A stretch of 64,000 nucleotides of DNA from Pseudomonas sp. 2FG (GTDB lineage Bacteria; Pseudomonadota; Gammaproteobacteria; Pseudomonadales; Pseudomonadaceae): the NCBI RefSeq assembly GCF_005502935.1, contig NZ_SCMP01000004.1, positions 186,001 through 250,000 of the forward strand. The letters run 5' to 3'. Position numbers and translations under genes: made by a program. Below the pieces are notes generated by a model. It searched no databases, was not told where the DNA came from, and saw only the letters and a program-made list of their open reading frames with translations. The first letter of the stretch is position 1. Every line of letters begins with the position of its first letter. Shown here piece after piece: positions 39,211 through 48,514 of this stretch.

Positions 39211-40842
39211 TCAGTCGCCCAGCCGCCAGCCCGAGGTGATCGGATAACGCCGGTCGCGGCCGAAGCCGCGCTGAGTCACCCGCACCCCCACCGCCGCCTG
39301 CCGGCGCTTGTACTCGTTCAGATCGACCAAACGCAGCACCCGCTTGACCGTGTCCTCGTCGAAGCCCTCGGCGATGATGGCATTGGCCGACAGGTCGTAC
39401 TCGACATACAGCTTCAAGATCTCGTCCAGCACCGGATAGGCCGGTAGCGAGTCCTCATCCTTCTGATCGGGCGCCAACTCGGCCGACGGCGGACGGTCGA
39501 TCACCCGCTGCGGGATCACCGCGCCGAGCCTGTTGCGGTATTCGCAGAGGCGGAACACCAGGGTCTTGGGCACATCCTTGAGCACATCGAAGCCGCCGGC
39601 CATGTCGCCATAGAGGGTCGCATAGCCCACCGCCATCTCGCTCTTGTTCCCGGTGGTCAGCACCAGATAGCCCTTCTTGTTGGAGATCGCCATCAGCAGG
39701 GTGCCGCGGCAGCGGGCCTGGAGATTTTCCTCGGTGGTGTCGCGCGCCAGCCCTTCGAAGACCGGCGCCAGCGTGCCCATAAAGGCCTCGACCATCGGCG
39801 CTATCGGCAACACACGATAAGTCACCGCCAGCGCCTTGGCTTCGGCTTCGGCGTCCTCCAAGCTGATCTGCGCGGTGTAGCGATAGGGCATCATCACCGC
39901 CTCGACCCGCTCGGCCCCGAGGGCATCGACCGCCACCGCCAGGGTCAAGGCCGAGTCGATACCGCCGGACAAGCCGAGGATGACGCCCTTGAAGCCGTTC
40001 TTCTGCACATAGTCGCGCACGCCCATGACCAGCGCCTGATAGACGCTGGCCTCGAGTTCCGGCAGCGGCGCACAACTGGCCGGCCGTGGCGTCACTTGCT
40101 CGCCATCGAAGCTCAGGTCGACCGGATACAGCCCCTCACTGAAGGCCGGCGCGCGCTGGCTGACTCGCCCATCGGCAGTCATGACGCAGCTGCCGCCATC
40201 GAACACCAGCTCATCCTGACCACCAACCTGGTTGACATAGACGATCGGCATGCCGCCCTCGCCAACCCGCTCGGCCAGCACCTCCTCACGCTCGCGCTGC
40301 TTATCCAGGTGGAAGGGTGAGGCATTCAGGCTGAGCATCAGCTTGGCGCCGGCAGCCCGCGCTTGCGCCACCGGTTCGGCGAACCAAATGTCCTCACAGA
40401 TGGTCAGCGCCAGCGCAATGCCTTTGATCTCCAACACGCAGACCTCGTTACCGGGGACGAAATAGCGCTTCTCGTCGAACACCCGATAATTCGGCAGCTT
40501 CTGTTTGTAGTAAGTCGCCAGCAACTCGCCGTCGGCGATCGCGGCGCAGGCGTTGTAGCGCTGCTCGCCGTCCAGCCAGGGGTAGCCGACCACCAGATAA
40601 ATACCGCGCACCTCGTCTTTCAGACGCTGCAGACCCTGCTCGATCCGCCGCTGCATGCTCGAGCGCAGCAGCAAGTCTTCCGGCGGATAGCCGCACAGGG
40701 CCAATTCCGGAAACACGATGACATCCGCTTGCCACTGATCGCGGGCGCTACAGGCGGCCTCGATGATGCGCTCAACATTGCCGTGTACATCACCAACACG
40801 CAGATTCAGCTGGGCCATTACGACCCGCAGGGTTTGGCTCAT
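39211..40842 (-). CDS. nadE: Glutamine-dependent NAD+ synthetase
   Basis: A 543-residue two-domain enzyme that amidates nicotinate adenine dinucleotide. The N-terminal nitrilase-type glutaminase (about 1-250) has its Glu-Lys-Cys triad in FPELALCGYPPEDLL, YYKQKLPNYRVFDE and LTICEDIWF. The C-terminal ATP pyrophosphatase domain has the P-loop LGLSGGIDSAL and TGNKSEMAVGYATLYGDM. ATG 40842 is preceded by GGAGG. It has no operon partner: bamD is convergent and PP0621 divergent. Confidence 0.95.
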   Translation of the reverse strand: MSQTLRVVMAQLNLRVGDVHGNVERIIEAACSARDQWQADVIVFPELALCGYPPEDLLLRSSMQRRIEQGLQRLKDEVRGIYLVVGYPWLDGEQRYNACAAIADGELLATYYKQKLPNYRVFDEKRYFVPGNEVCVLEIKGIALALTICEDIWFAEPVAQARAAGAKLMLSLNASPFHLDKQREREEVLAERVGEGGMPIVYVNQVGGQDELVFDGGSCVMTADGRVSQRAPAFSEGLYPVDLSFDGEQVTPRPASCAPLPELEASVYQALVMGVRDYVQKNGFKGVILGLSGGIDSALTLAVAVDALGAERVEAVMMPYRYTAQISLEDAEAEAKALAVTYRVLPIAPMVEAFMGTLAPVFEGLARDTTEENLQARCRGTLLMAISNKKGYLVLTTGNKSEMAVGYATLYGDMAGGFDVLKDVPKTLVFRLCEYRNRLGAVIPQRVIDRPPSAELAPDQKDEDSLPAYPVLDEILKLYVEYDLSANAIIAEGFDEDTVKRVLRLVDLNEYKRRQAAVGVRVTQRGFGRDRRYPITSGWRLGD

Positions 40843-41020
40843 CACCGCCTCCACAGATAAAGTTGCACGCACCCCTCATCCCTTGGACAAGTGCACGCTA
40901 CAGATTTGCCATTCTCCCGCATCGGCCCTAGCGGAAACAACGCACGGCATGCGACTTGACGACTGTGCTGGCGCGGCGTCCTTGGCTAAACTGCCAGCCT
41001 CTATAAAAGAAGAGCACATT

Positions 41021-41248
41021 ATGGGCCGCCTGCTGTTCTGGATCGCATTGATCTCTGTCGCCTTCTGGCTATGGCGCCGCTTCAATCGCCCCGCCCGCCC
41101 CAGACCGAAAGCGGATGAGGCTACACCCATGGTTCGCTGTGCCCATTGCGGCGTGCATGTGCCGCGCGAGCACGCCCTCCAGCAGAACCAGCAGTGGTTC
41201 TGCAGCCAGGCCCACCTCGAGCAAGGTACCAAGCACGGTGAGCGTTGA
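41021..41248 (+). CDS. PP0621 family protein, small membrane-anchored zinc-ribbon-like
   Basis: A 75-residue protein with one N-terminal membrane segment (LLFWIALISVAFWLW), a basic linker (RRFNRPARPRPK) and a C-terminal domain with VRCAHCGVHVPREHAL and WFCSQAHLEQG. The C-x2-C and C-x2-H spacing suggests a zinc site. The layout matches the PP0621 family of pseudomonads, of unknown function. It overlaps the pilS GTG start by 11 bases, so it is probably cotranscribed with pilSR. Confidence 0.8.
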   Translation: MGRLLFWIALISVAFWLWRRFNRPARPRPKADEATPMVRCAHCGVHVPREHALQQNQQWFCSQAHLEQGTKHGER

Positions 41249-42830
41249 AACACTGGCACTGAGCGGCCAGCAGGGCCTACGGATTCTGCGGCTCTATCAC
41301 CTCTACCGACTGGCCATTGGTCTGGCTCTGGTATTGCTGATTTCCAGCAACCTCGACGACCAGTTGCTCGATCTGGCCAATGAGCGGCTGTTCCGCTATG
41401 GCAGCTGGCTCTATCTGGGCCTGAATAGCCTGTTCGCGCTGCTGGTGCGCCGGCCCCAACACCTGCTGCAAGTCTTCAGCCTGGCCCTGGTCGATGTCAT
41501 CCTGCTCTCCGGGCTGTTCTACGCGGCTGGCGGTACGCCCAGCGGGATTGGCAACCTGCTGATCGTTGCGGTCGCCATCGCCAACATCTTGCTGCGCGGG
41601 CGGATCGGTCTGCTGATCGCCGCAGTCGCGGCCATTGGCCTGATCTATCTGACCTTCTATCTCAGCCTGCACAATCCGGCCGCCGTCGCTCAATATCTGC
41701 AAGCGGGCGCGCTTGGCGCGCTGTGCTTTGCCGCCGCACTCTTTGTTCAGGGGTTGACCCGCCGCCTGCACGTCAGCGAAAGCCTGGCCGAACAGCGCGC
41801 CGCCGATGTCGCCAATCTGGAAGCACTCAACGCGCAGATTCTGCAACGCATGCGCACCGGCATCCTGGTACTGGATGCCCAGCATCGCGTGCTGCTAGCC
41901 AACCAGGGCGCGCTAAGCCTGTTGGGGCGCGACGAACTGGCCGGGCAAGTTCTCGACCCGCTCTGCCCTGAACTGGTTAAACGCCTGCAACAGTGGCGGC
42001 ATAACCCGACCCTGCGCCCCGCAAGCCTGCAAGCGACCCCCGACGGCCCAGTCTTGCAACCCAGCTTCGTCACCCTGCAGCGCGGCGAGCAACGCCACAC
42101 CCTGGTGTTTCTCGATGACATCTCGCAAATCGCCCAACAAGCGCAACAGCTCAAGCTCGCCTCGCTCGGCCGCCTGACTGCCGGCATCGCCCACGAGATC
42201 CGCAACCCACTCGGCGCCATCAGCCACGCCGCGCAACTGTTACAAGAGTCCGAAGCCCTGGAAGGCCCAGACCAGCGACTGGCGCAGATCATCCAGGATC
42301 ATTCGCGACGCATGAATCTGGTCATCGAGAACGTCCTCCAGCTCTCGCGCCGCCGCCAAGCCGAGCCCCAACTGCTGGACTTAAAATACTGGCTGCACCG
42401 TTTTGCCAGCGAATTTCGCAGCTCCACCACCGTGAATCAGCTCCTGCATCTGGAAACCACCGGCAGCACCATCCAGACCCGCATGGATCCGCATCAACTG
42501 ACCCAGATCCTGACTAACCTGGTACAGAACGGCTTGCGTTACAGTGCGCTCCAGCACAGACAGGGCCAGGTCTGGCTCAAGCTATTTCGCGACGAAGCCA
42601 GCGACCTGCCCGTGCTCGAGGTGCTGGATAATGGCCTCGGCGTGCCGCCCGAGCAGCTGCAACATATCTTCGAGCCCTTCTACACCACAGAAACCAAAGG
42701 CACCGGACTGGGCCTGTATATTTCCCGCGAGCTGTGCGAAAGCAACCAGGCCCGCCTCGACTACAAAACCCGTGAAGTCGGCGGCAGCTGCTTCCGCATC
42801 ACCTTCGCCCACCCGCGCAAACTGAGCTAA
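41238..42830 (+). CDS. pilS: Sensor histidine kinase PilS
   Basis: A 530-residue sensor kinase, the length of P. aeruginosa PilS. Six membrane segments (about 20-185) are followed by a PAS domain (about 195-300), then HisKA with the phosphoaccepting H319 in GIAHEIRNPLGAI. HATPase motifs are NLVQNGLRYS (N box), LEVLDNGLGVP (G1) and GTGLGLYISREL (G2). In P. aeruginosa it senses pilin in the membrane and controls PilR. The GTG at 41238 was chosen for length and because AAGG precedes it; longer upstream frames overlap PP0621. Confidence 0.93.
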   Translation: MSVETLALSGQQGLRILRLYHLYRLAIGLALVLLISSNLDDQLLDLANERLFRYGSWLYLGLNSLFALLVRRPQHLLQVFSLALVDVILLSGLFYAAGGTPSGIGNLLIVAVAIANILLRGRIGLLIAAVAAIGLIYLTFYLSLHNPAAVAQYLQAGALGALCFAAALFVQGLTRRLHVSESLAEQRAADVANLEALNAQILQRMRTGILVLDAQHRVLLANQGALSLLGRDELAGQVLDPLCPELVKRLQQWRHNPTLRPASLQATPDGPVLQPSFVTLQRGEQRHTLVFLDDISQIAQQAQQLKLASLGRLTAGIAHEIRNPLGAISHAAQLLQESEALEGPDQRLAQIIQDHSRRMNLVIENVLQLSRRRQAEPQLLDLKYWLHRFASEFRSSTTVNQLLHLETTGSTIQTRMDPHQLTQILTNLVQNGLRYSALQHRQGQVWLKLFRDEASDLPVLEVLDNGLGVPPEQLQHIFEPFYTTETKGTGLGLYISRELCESNQARLDYKTREVGGSCFRITFAHPRKLS

Positions 42831-42832
42831 CC

Positions 42833-44173
42833 ATGACCGCACGGCAGAGAGCCCTGATCGTCGACGACGAGCCCGATATCCGCGAACTCCTGGAAATCAC
42901 CCTGGGCCGGATGAAACTCGACACCCGTAGCGCACGCAACGTCAAGGAAGCCCGCGAGTGGCTGGCCCGCGAACCCTTCGACCTGTGCCTGACCGACATG
43001 CGCCTGCCGGATGGCACCGGCCTGGAGCTGGTGCAACATATCCTCCAGCGTCATCCGCAGGTGCCGGTGGCGATGATCACCGCCTACGGCAGCCTGGACA
43101 CCGCGATCAACGCCCTCAAAGCCGGCGCTTTCGACTTCCTGACCAAGCCGGTCGACCTTGGCCGCCTGCGCGAACTGGTGGCCACGGCCCTGCGCTTGCG
43201 CGCCCCGGCCGGCGAAGAACTGCCGGTAGACAGCCGCCTGCTCGGTGACTCGCCGCCCATGCGCGTCCTGCGCAAACAGATCAGCAAACTCGCCCGCAGC
43301 CAGGCACCGGTCTATATCAGCGGCGAGTCCGGTAGCGGCAAGGAGCTGGTCGCCCGCCTGATCCACGAACAGGGGCCACGCATCGAGCAACCGTTCGTGC
43401 CGGTGAACTGCGGCGCGATCCCCTCGGAGCTGATGGAAAGCGAGTTCTTCGGCCACAAGAAAGGCAGCTTCACCGGCGCCATCGAGGACAAACAAGGGCT
43501 GTTCCAAGCCGCCAATGGCGGCACCCTGTTCCTCGACGAAGTCGCCGATCTGCCGCTGCCGATGCAGGTCAAGTTGCTGCGCGCCATTCAGGAGAAGGCC
43601 GTGCGCGCAGTCGGCGGCCAACAAGAGCTGGTGGTGGACGTACGCATTCTCTGCGCCACCCACAAGGATCTCGCCGCCGAAGTCGCCGCCGGACGCTTCC
43701 GCCAGGATCTCTACTACCGCCTGAACGTGATCGAGTTGCGCGTACCGCCACTGCGCGAGCGCCGCGAGGATATCGCCCAGTTGACCGAAGCCATGCTCAA
43801 GCGCCTGGCCGAAGGCACCGGCCTGGCCGCCGCCAAGCTCTGCACCGATGCCTTGGAGAAGCTGAAGAACTACCGCTTCCCCGGTAACGTCCGCGAGCTC
43901 GAGAACATGCTGGAGCGTGCCTACACCCTCTGCGAAGATGACCAGATCCAGGCCAGCGATCTGCGCCTGGCGGACACCACCGGCCCCATAGAGGCCGGTG
44001 ATGCCAGCCTGGCGCAAATCGACAACCTCGAAGACTATCTGGAAAGCCTCGAACGCAAGCTGATCATGCAGGCCCTGGAAGAGACCCGCTGGAACCGCAC
44101 GGCAGCAGCGCAACGCCTGGGCCTGACGTTCCGCTCGCTACGCTACCGGCTGAAGAAGCTGGGCGTGGATTGA
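42833..44173 (+). CDS. pilR: Sigma54-dependent response regulator PilR
   Basis: A 446-residue NtrC-type activator. The receiver domain has phosphoacceptor D55 (CLTDMRLPDG). The AAA+ domain has Walker A GESGSGKELVARLIHEQG, the sigma54-contact loop GSFTGAIEDKQG, Walker B GGTLFLDEVADL, and the arginine-finger region. The C-terminal Fis-type helix-turn-helix is NRTAAAQRLGLTFRSLRYRLKKLG. It activates pilA with RpoN. It starts two bases after pilS, and its probable target promoter lies at 21234-21249. Confidence 0.96.
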   Translation: MTARQRALIVDDEPDIRELLEITLGRMKLDTRSARNVKEAREWLAREPFDLCLTDMRLPDGTGLELVQHILQRHPQVPVAMITAYGSLDTAINALKAGAFDFLTKPVDLGRLRELVATALRLRAPAGEELPVDSRLLGDSPPMRVLRKQISKLARSQAPVYISGESGSGKELVARLIHEQGPRIEQPFVPVNCGAIPSELMESEFFGHKKGSFTGAIEDKQGLFQAANGGTLFLDEVADLPLPMQVKLLRAIQEKAVRAVGGQQELVVDVRILCATHKDLAAEVAAGRFRQDLYYRLNVIELRVPPLRERREDIAQLTEAMLKRLAEGTGLAAAKLCTDALEKLKNYRFPGNVRELENMLERAYTLCEDDQIQASDLRLADTTGPIEAGDASLAQIDNLEDYLESLERKLIMQALEETRWNRTAAAQRLGLTFRSLRYRLKKLGVD

Positions 44174-44222
44174 GGCCTGTATCCGTAGGAGCCAGCTTGC
44201 TCGCGAAGCTCTTCAGCGGCTG

Positions 44223-45332
44223 TTAGCCCAAGCGCCCAGCCGGCGCATAGGGCGCGGGATCGACAATCGGCTCGCGCCCCAGCATCAAGTCCGCCAACAA
44301 CTGGCAGGATGCCGGGGCCAAGACCAAACCATTGCGATAATGCCCGCAGTTCAACCAGAGCCCCTCGAAACCCGGCACCGGCCCGATAAAGGGAACACCC
44401 TCCGGCGAGCCAGGGCGCAAACCGGCCCAATGCCCCACCACCTCGGCCTCAGCCAAGGCTGGCAGCAGCTCGACCGCCGACGCCTTGAGGCTGGCCAATG
44501 CATCCTCGGTGGGTGTCTTGTCGAAGCCGGCATGCTCCAAGGTGCTGCCGATCAGGATATGTCCATCCTTGCGCGGAATGGCATAACGCCCTTTGGCCAG
44601 TACCATGCTCGGCAAAAAATCCTCGGCGCACTTGTAGAGGATCATCTGCCCCTTCACCGGCTCGACCGGTAACTCGATACCGAGACCGGCCAGCAGCTCA
44701 CCACTCCAGGCCCCAGCTGCGACCACCACCCGATCCGCATGAATATCCCCGTCAGCGGTATGCACACCACAGATACGCTCACCCTCACGAATAAAGCCGC
44801 TAACCGCACACTGCTCGTGCAGGGTTACGTTCGGCATGCGCAACAACGCCGAGCGCAACGCCCTGGTCAAGCGCGGGTTGCGCACATTGGCCACCCCCGG
44901 CATATGCAGTGCCCGGGAGAACCCCGGCCCCAGCGGCGGCACCGCCTCGTGCACCGAGTCGAGATCCACCGAATGTAGCGGCCGGCCCTCTCGTACGGCC
45001 CAGGCCAGCGCCTCGGCCTCGTCATCCAGATCCAGCCAGTACAGGCCGGTGACATGTACCTCGGGATCAATCCCGGTCTCGGCCAGCAACTGCTCGCCTA
45101 AGCGCGGATAGAAATCCTGCGACCAATGCGCCAGCGCCGTCACCGCCGGGCTGTAGCGCCAGGGATAAAGCGGCGAAACGATGCCACCGCCAGCCCAGGA
45201 GGCCTCGCGGCCTGCGGTCTGACGCTCCAACAACCTGACCGACACACCACCGACGGCCAGACCGTAAGCGCTCAACAGCCCTACAACCCCGCCCCCAATC
45301 ACTATCACTCGTTTCTCTTCACAACTTGGCAT
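44223..45332 (-). CDS. thiO: FAD-dependent glycine/D-amino acid oxidase ThiO
   Basis: A 369-residue DadA/DAO-family oxidase. The FAD motif is VIVIGGGVVGLLSAYGLA; ERQTAGREASWAGGGIVSPLYPWRY is typical of glycine oxidase, and GHYRNGLVLAPAS near the C-terminus contacts FAD. Glycine oxidase supplies the imine for thiamine thiazole synthesis in species lacking ThiH. The neighbours are pilus genes, so context does not test the role. It is divergent from fimT across 66 bases. Confidence 0.88.
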   Translation of the reverse strand: MPSCEEKRVIVIGGGVVGLLSAYGLAVGGVSVRLLERQTAGREASWAGGGIVSPLYPWRYSPAVTALAHWSQDFYPRLGEQLLAETGIDPEVHVTGLYWLDLDDEAEALAWAVREGRPLHSVDLDSVHEAVPPLGPGFSRALHMPGVANVRNPRLTRALRSALLRMPNVTLHEQCAVSGFIREGERICGVHTADGDIHADRVVVAAGAWSGELLAGLGIELPVEPVKGQMILYKCAEDFLPSMVLAKGRYAIPRKDGHILIGSTLEHAGFDKTPTEDALASLKASAVELLPALAEAEVVGHWAGLRPGSPEGVPFIGPVPGFEGLWLNCGHYRNGLVLAPASCQLLADLMLGREPIVDPAPYAPAGRLG

Positions 45333-45398
45333 CCGAAGAATCCGCTCTACACTGCTTCACGACTGATTGATCACAACTCTGGCAAGGATGCTGGAATC

Positions 45399-45908
45399 AT
45401 GAAAACGATGCACGGCCAAACCCTGGTCGAGCTGATGGCCTGTCTATTGATCGGCGGCATTATGCTCAGCTTGGCACTTCCCTCATTCTCTTCAATCCTG
45501 CAACGCAACCAACAGACCCAGACCGTCAACCAGCTATTGGGAACCCTGCATTATGCCCGCGGCTCGGCGGTCATGAGTCGTAAGACAATCGGAATCTGCG
45601 CTGGAGACACAAGCTGTGACTCTGAGGCTCTTTGGCAGGGCCACTTGTTGGTCTTCGATGATCTCAACCGCAATGGCCAACTCGACTCAGGTGAAGCTCA
45701 GCTACGCCAGGAGCAACTACCCGAGGGTTATGCTTGGCACTGGTCGAGAAGTAGCCCTTACCTGCTGCTCGAAGCCGATGGCACCACCCGCGCGCTTAAT
45801 GGCACGTTCACCCTCTGCCGAGACGGAGCCCCGCTCCAGCAAATTGTGATCAATCTAACAGGCCGAGTGAGAACTCGAGCACCCGTGGCCGGTGCCCGCT
45901 GCAGCTGA
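45399..45908 (+). CDS. fimT: GspH/FimT-family minor pseudopilin FimT
   Basis: A 169-residue minor pilin. The leader MKTMHG is followed by mature QTLVELM, with Glu at +5 and Gln rather than the usual Phe or Met at +1. A hydrophobic helix (LLIGGIMLSLALPSF) and a GspH-like domain with cysteine pairs (ICAGDTSCDSE; FTLCRDGAP; ARCS) follow. FimT homologues include DNA-binding minor pilins used in natural transformation in some species. It is separated from fimU by about 100 bases. Confidence 0.85.
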   Translation: MKTMHGQTLVELMACLLIGGIMLSLALPSFSSILQRNQQTQTVNQLLGTLHYARGSAVMSRKTIGICAGDTSCDSEALWQGHLLVFDDLNRNGQLDSGEAQLRQEQLPEGYAWHWSRSSPYLLLEADGTTRALNGTFTLCRDGAPLQQIVINLTGRVRTRAPVAGARCS

Positions 45909-46007
45909 GCGACAGCTCGTCGCGCTATCGGCTCGTTTATCCTGCCATTGCTGGTATTTGCCCACTCATACGGTAGGGTTCAATTGGGCCTTACCGGATA
46001 AAAAGCA

Positions 46008-46490
46008 ATGCACTCGCGCAATGGATTTACCCTGATCGAACTGATGGTCGTCATCGCCATAGTGGCGATCCTGGCGAGCATTGCCGTTCCAAGCTTTCGC
46101 ATACTGATCCTGAATAACCGCATCACCACCCAGACCAACGGTCTGCTGGGCCTACTGCAATTGGCCCGCAGCGAAGCGGTGACTCAACGACAACAAGTCA
46201 CTGTCTGCCCCAGTAGCGATCAGAGCACTTGCAACAGCCCTAATTGGAGTGACGGGGGCCTTGCACGAGGCAATGACGGCACCGTCATCCGTGTCATGCC
46301 GGCCAGCGCTGACCCCAGCACCCGCGGAGCCGTCGCGATCGTCTATGAAACGGACGGTACCAGCGCGGCCGGAGGAACCCTGCGAGTCTGCGACGAACGA
46401 GGCGATGCCGACTCAAGAAGGATTAGCGTCAACGCTGCGGGCCAGGCCAGCAGCCGCACCTTCCAAGCTGGAGATCAGGCATGTCCATAA
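46008..46490 (+). CDS. fimU: Minor pilin FimU (GspH-type)
   Basis: A 160-residue type IV minor prepilin with leader MHSRNG and mature FTLIELMVVIAIVAILASIAVPSF. It shares the GspH fold with FimT, including cysteines at TVCPSSDQSTC and at RVCDE and QACP. In P. aeruginosa FimU with PilVWX and PilE forms the priming complex at the pilus tip. It is the first gene of the fimU-pilVWXY1E operon and overlaps pilV by ten bases. Confidence 0.9.
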   Translation: MHSRNGFTLIELMVVIAIVAILASIAVPSFRILILNNRITTQTNGLLGLLQLARSEAVTQRQQVTVCPSSDQSTCNSPNWSDGGLARGNDGTVIRVMPASADPSTRGAVAIVYETDGTSAAGGTLRVCDERGDADSRRISVNAAGQASSRTFQAGDQACP

Positions 46491-46957
46491 GAGCCTCCAC
46501 CCGAGAACACGGCTTCAGCCTGATCGAAGTCCTGGTCGCCCTGTTGGTACTAGCCATCGGCCTGCTCGGCATGGCCAGCCTGATGCTGACCAGCATGAAG
46601 TCCAACCAGAGCGCCTATCAGCGCAGCCAGGCCAATTGGCTGGCCTACGACATAGCCGAACGCATGCGACTCAATCGGGATTTGGCCACTTCTGGCAACA
46701 GCTACGTGATTACCTCCACCACCGACCCGAACGACCCAGGGTGCAAGGCCAACGGCTGCTCCGCAGCCAATCTCGCGACATTGGATGTGCGCGAATGGCT
46801 GGATCAACTGGCCCAGGCCGGCGTCGAGGGCACCGTGGCGCGCAACGGTAACCAATACACCATCACCATCAGTTGGCAGGAAGACAGCGCCGCCGGCATC
46901 TGCAACCCGGTCAACGGCACGCCCCAGTGCTCCTTCGTTTTAAGGGTCGATCTATGA
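46481..46957 (+). CDS. pilV: Minor pilin PilV
   Basis: A 158-residue minor prepilin. The leader ends in REHG and the mature chain opens FSLIEVLVALLVLAIGLLG, with Glu at +5. The GLLGMASLMLTSMKSNQSAYQRSQANWLAYDIAERMR pattern (seen in parts) is characteristic of PilV/GspI-like minor pilins, as is the single C-terminal disulfide (CNPVNGTPQC). Its stop overlaps the pilW start by four bases. Confidence 0.9.
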   Translation: MSIRASTREHGFSLIEVLVALLVLAIGLLGMASLMLTSMKSNQSAYQRSQANWLAYDIAERMRLNRDLATSGNSYVITSTTDPNDPGCKANGCSAANLATLDVREWLDQLAQAGVEGTVARNGNQYTITISWQEDSAAGICNPVNGTPQCSFVLRVDL

Positions 46958-47976
46958 AGCACCGGCAAACACCGCTCCAGACAACACAGCAGGGCCTGTC
47001 CCTGATCGAGCTGATGGTGGCCATCCTGCTCAGTTCGCTGCTGCTCTTGGGCGTCCTGCAAATGTTCAGCAACACCAGCGCCAGCGACAAGGCCAATACC
47101 GCACTTGCCCGCTTGCAGGAAAGCGGTCGGGTAGCGCTGGAAATACTCAAACAGGACCTGCGCCGTACCGGCTATATCGGCTGCGCGAGCCCCACTCCCC
47201 TGGAGCCAGAGGATCTATATCCCGAAGGTCACACCCCTACCCGGAATTTCCCGGCCGATGCTATCGGCGTACAGGACATTGACACCGATGAAGGCCCAGG
47301 CACCGCCAGCGATAAACTCACAGTTGTGCACGGTTCAGCCGTCCCGGCCGAACTCAAGGACATTTCCGGCTCGACCGCCATCCTGGTTACCAGGGATGCA
47401 AACTTGCGGATTGGCAACGGCGTAGGCCAAGAGTTTGTCTTGACCGACTGCGAAAAGGTCTATGTGTTTAGCGCGACGGTTTCCGCATCCAGTGCGAACG
47501 ATGTATCCAGCAAACCCATTAAGCGTGACAAGCTGGGTTTCCAGTACCGCCTCACTCAGATCAAAGACAAAAACGGTGCCCCCCTTAATGCTGTCGGAGA
47601 CTTCCGCGTGGAGGGCGCGCAAATAGTCCGTCTTGGCCAAGTGACCTATGACGTCAGCAATGGAGCCCTGCGTAAAAATGGCGCAGAACTGATCGCCAAC
47701 GTCGACAACTTCCAAGTGCTGTACGGAATTAACGACGCAGGGCAAACCCGCTGGGTCAATGCCGACGGCCTGGACGACGACCTGCGCGGCCAGATCAGCC
47801 AGGTGCAGATCAGCCTGGTGATCGCCAGCCCAGAGAATGCCGCCAGCGGCATCAGCAACCAGGTCTTCAATATCGCCAACATTGGAGCGAACACCCAACT
47901 CGCGGCCGCCAACAATCAGCGGCTGCGCCGCGTATTCAATACCACCATCGACATGAGAAACCGGAGCATAGATTGA
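46954..47976 (+). CDS. pilW: Minor pilin PilW
   Basis: A 340-residue minor prepilin, larger than the others as expected for PilW. The leader ends QQG and the mature N-terminus is LSLIELMVAILLSSLLLLG, with Glu at +5. Following motifs are ARLQESGRVALEILKQDLRRTGYIGC and NVDNFQVLYGIND near the C-terminus. ATG 46954 shares bases with the pilV stop. Confidence 0.92.
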   Translation: MKHRQTPLQTTQQGLSLIELMVAILLSSLLLLGVLQMFSNTSASDKANTALARLQESGRVALEILKQDLRRTGYIGCASPTPLEPEDLYPEGHTPTRNFPADAIGVQDIDTDEGPGTASDKLTVVHGSAVPAELKDISGSTAILVTRDANLRIGNGVGQEFVLTDCEKVYVFSATVSASSANDVSSKPIKRDKLGFQYRLTQIKDKNGAPLNAVGDFRVEGAQIVRLGQVTYDVSNGALRKNGAELIANVDNFQVLYGINDAGQTRWVNADGLDDDLRGQISQVQISLVIASPENAASGISNQVFNIANIGANTQLAAANNQRLRRVFNTTIDMRNRSID

Positions 47977-47978
47977 CT

Positions 47979-48485
47979 ATGAAGCCTCTTGCCCGAAATC
48001 AGCGCGGTGTCGTTTTGGTCGTCAGTTTGATTCTCTTGCTGCTGCTGACCGTGCTGGCCATCTCGGCCTCCACCACCTCATCGCTGCAAGAGCGTATGGC
48101 CTTCAACGCTCAGGAAAACAATATCGCCTTCCAGACAGCCGAGAGTGGCCTGGCCTCGATAGACACCACTGCAACGAGCCCAATGAGCACCTGTGACTAC
48201 TCCCCCCTCAAGCGAACCTACGACGCCGAGTCGGACACTGACATTCTGTTGCACACTTACATTCAGCCGGTCACTTACGCCAGCGGCCGCACCACTCGTG
48301 CATCAGTTAGGATCGTTTACACGGAGACAGGCGACCTAACCGTCAACCCGGGCACGCCCATCACCGGGCGCTATGACATGTCCAGCACCGCCACCCTGGA
48401 CGCGACCGCGACCACGGCGGGCACCATTGAAGCAAATACCAACGCATTGCACCGCCAGGGCTATCGCTGCCTTGGATTCAACTGA
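47979..48485 (+). CDS. pilX: Minor pilin PilX
   Basis: A 168-residue minor prepilin. Leader NQRG precedes mature VVLVVSLILLLLLTVLAIS, which lacks the +5 Glu, as PilX and GspK proteins do. ERMAFNAQENNIAFQTAESGL is the PilX signature. Start is uncertain: ATG 47979 follows the pilW stop, but the TTG at 47973 has GGAG at a better distance (six bases). It precedes pilY1 by 29 bases. Confidence 0.88.
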   Translation: MKPLARNQRGVVLVVSLILLLLLTVLAISASTTSSLQERMAFNAQENNIAFQTAESGLASIDTTATSPMSTCDYSPLKRTYDAESDTDILLHTYIQPVTYASGRTTRASVRIVYTETGDLTVNPGTPITGRYDMSSTATLDATATTAGTIEANTNALHRQGYRCLGFN

Positions 48486-48514
48486 GACTGCTAAGGCAGA
48501 CTGAGGGAACAGCC

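Noticed and set aside
42827..44113. 428-codon minus-strand frame opposite pilR
   Set aside because: Antisense shadow; the PilR domains are complete on the plus strand.
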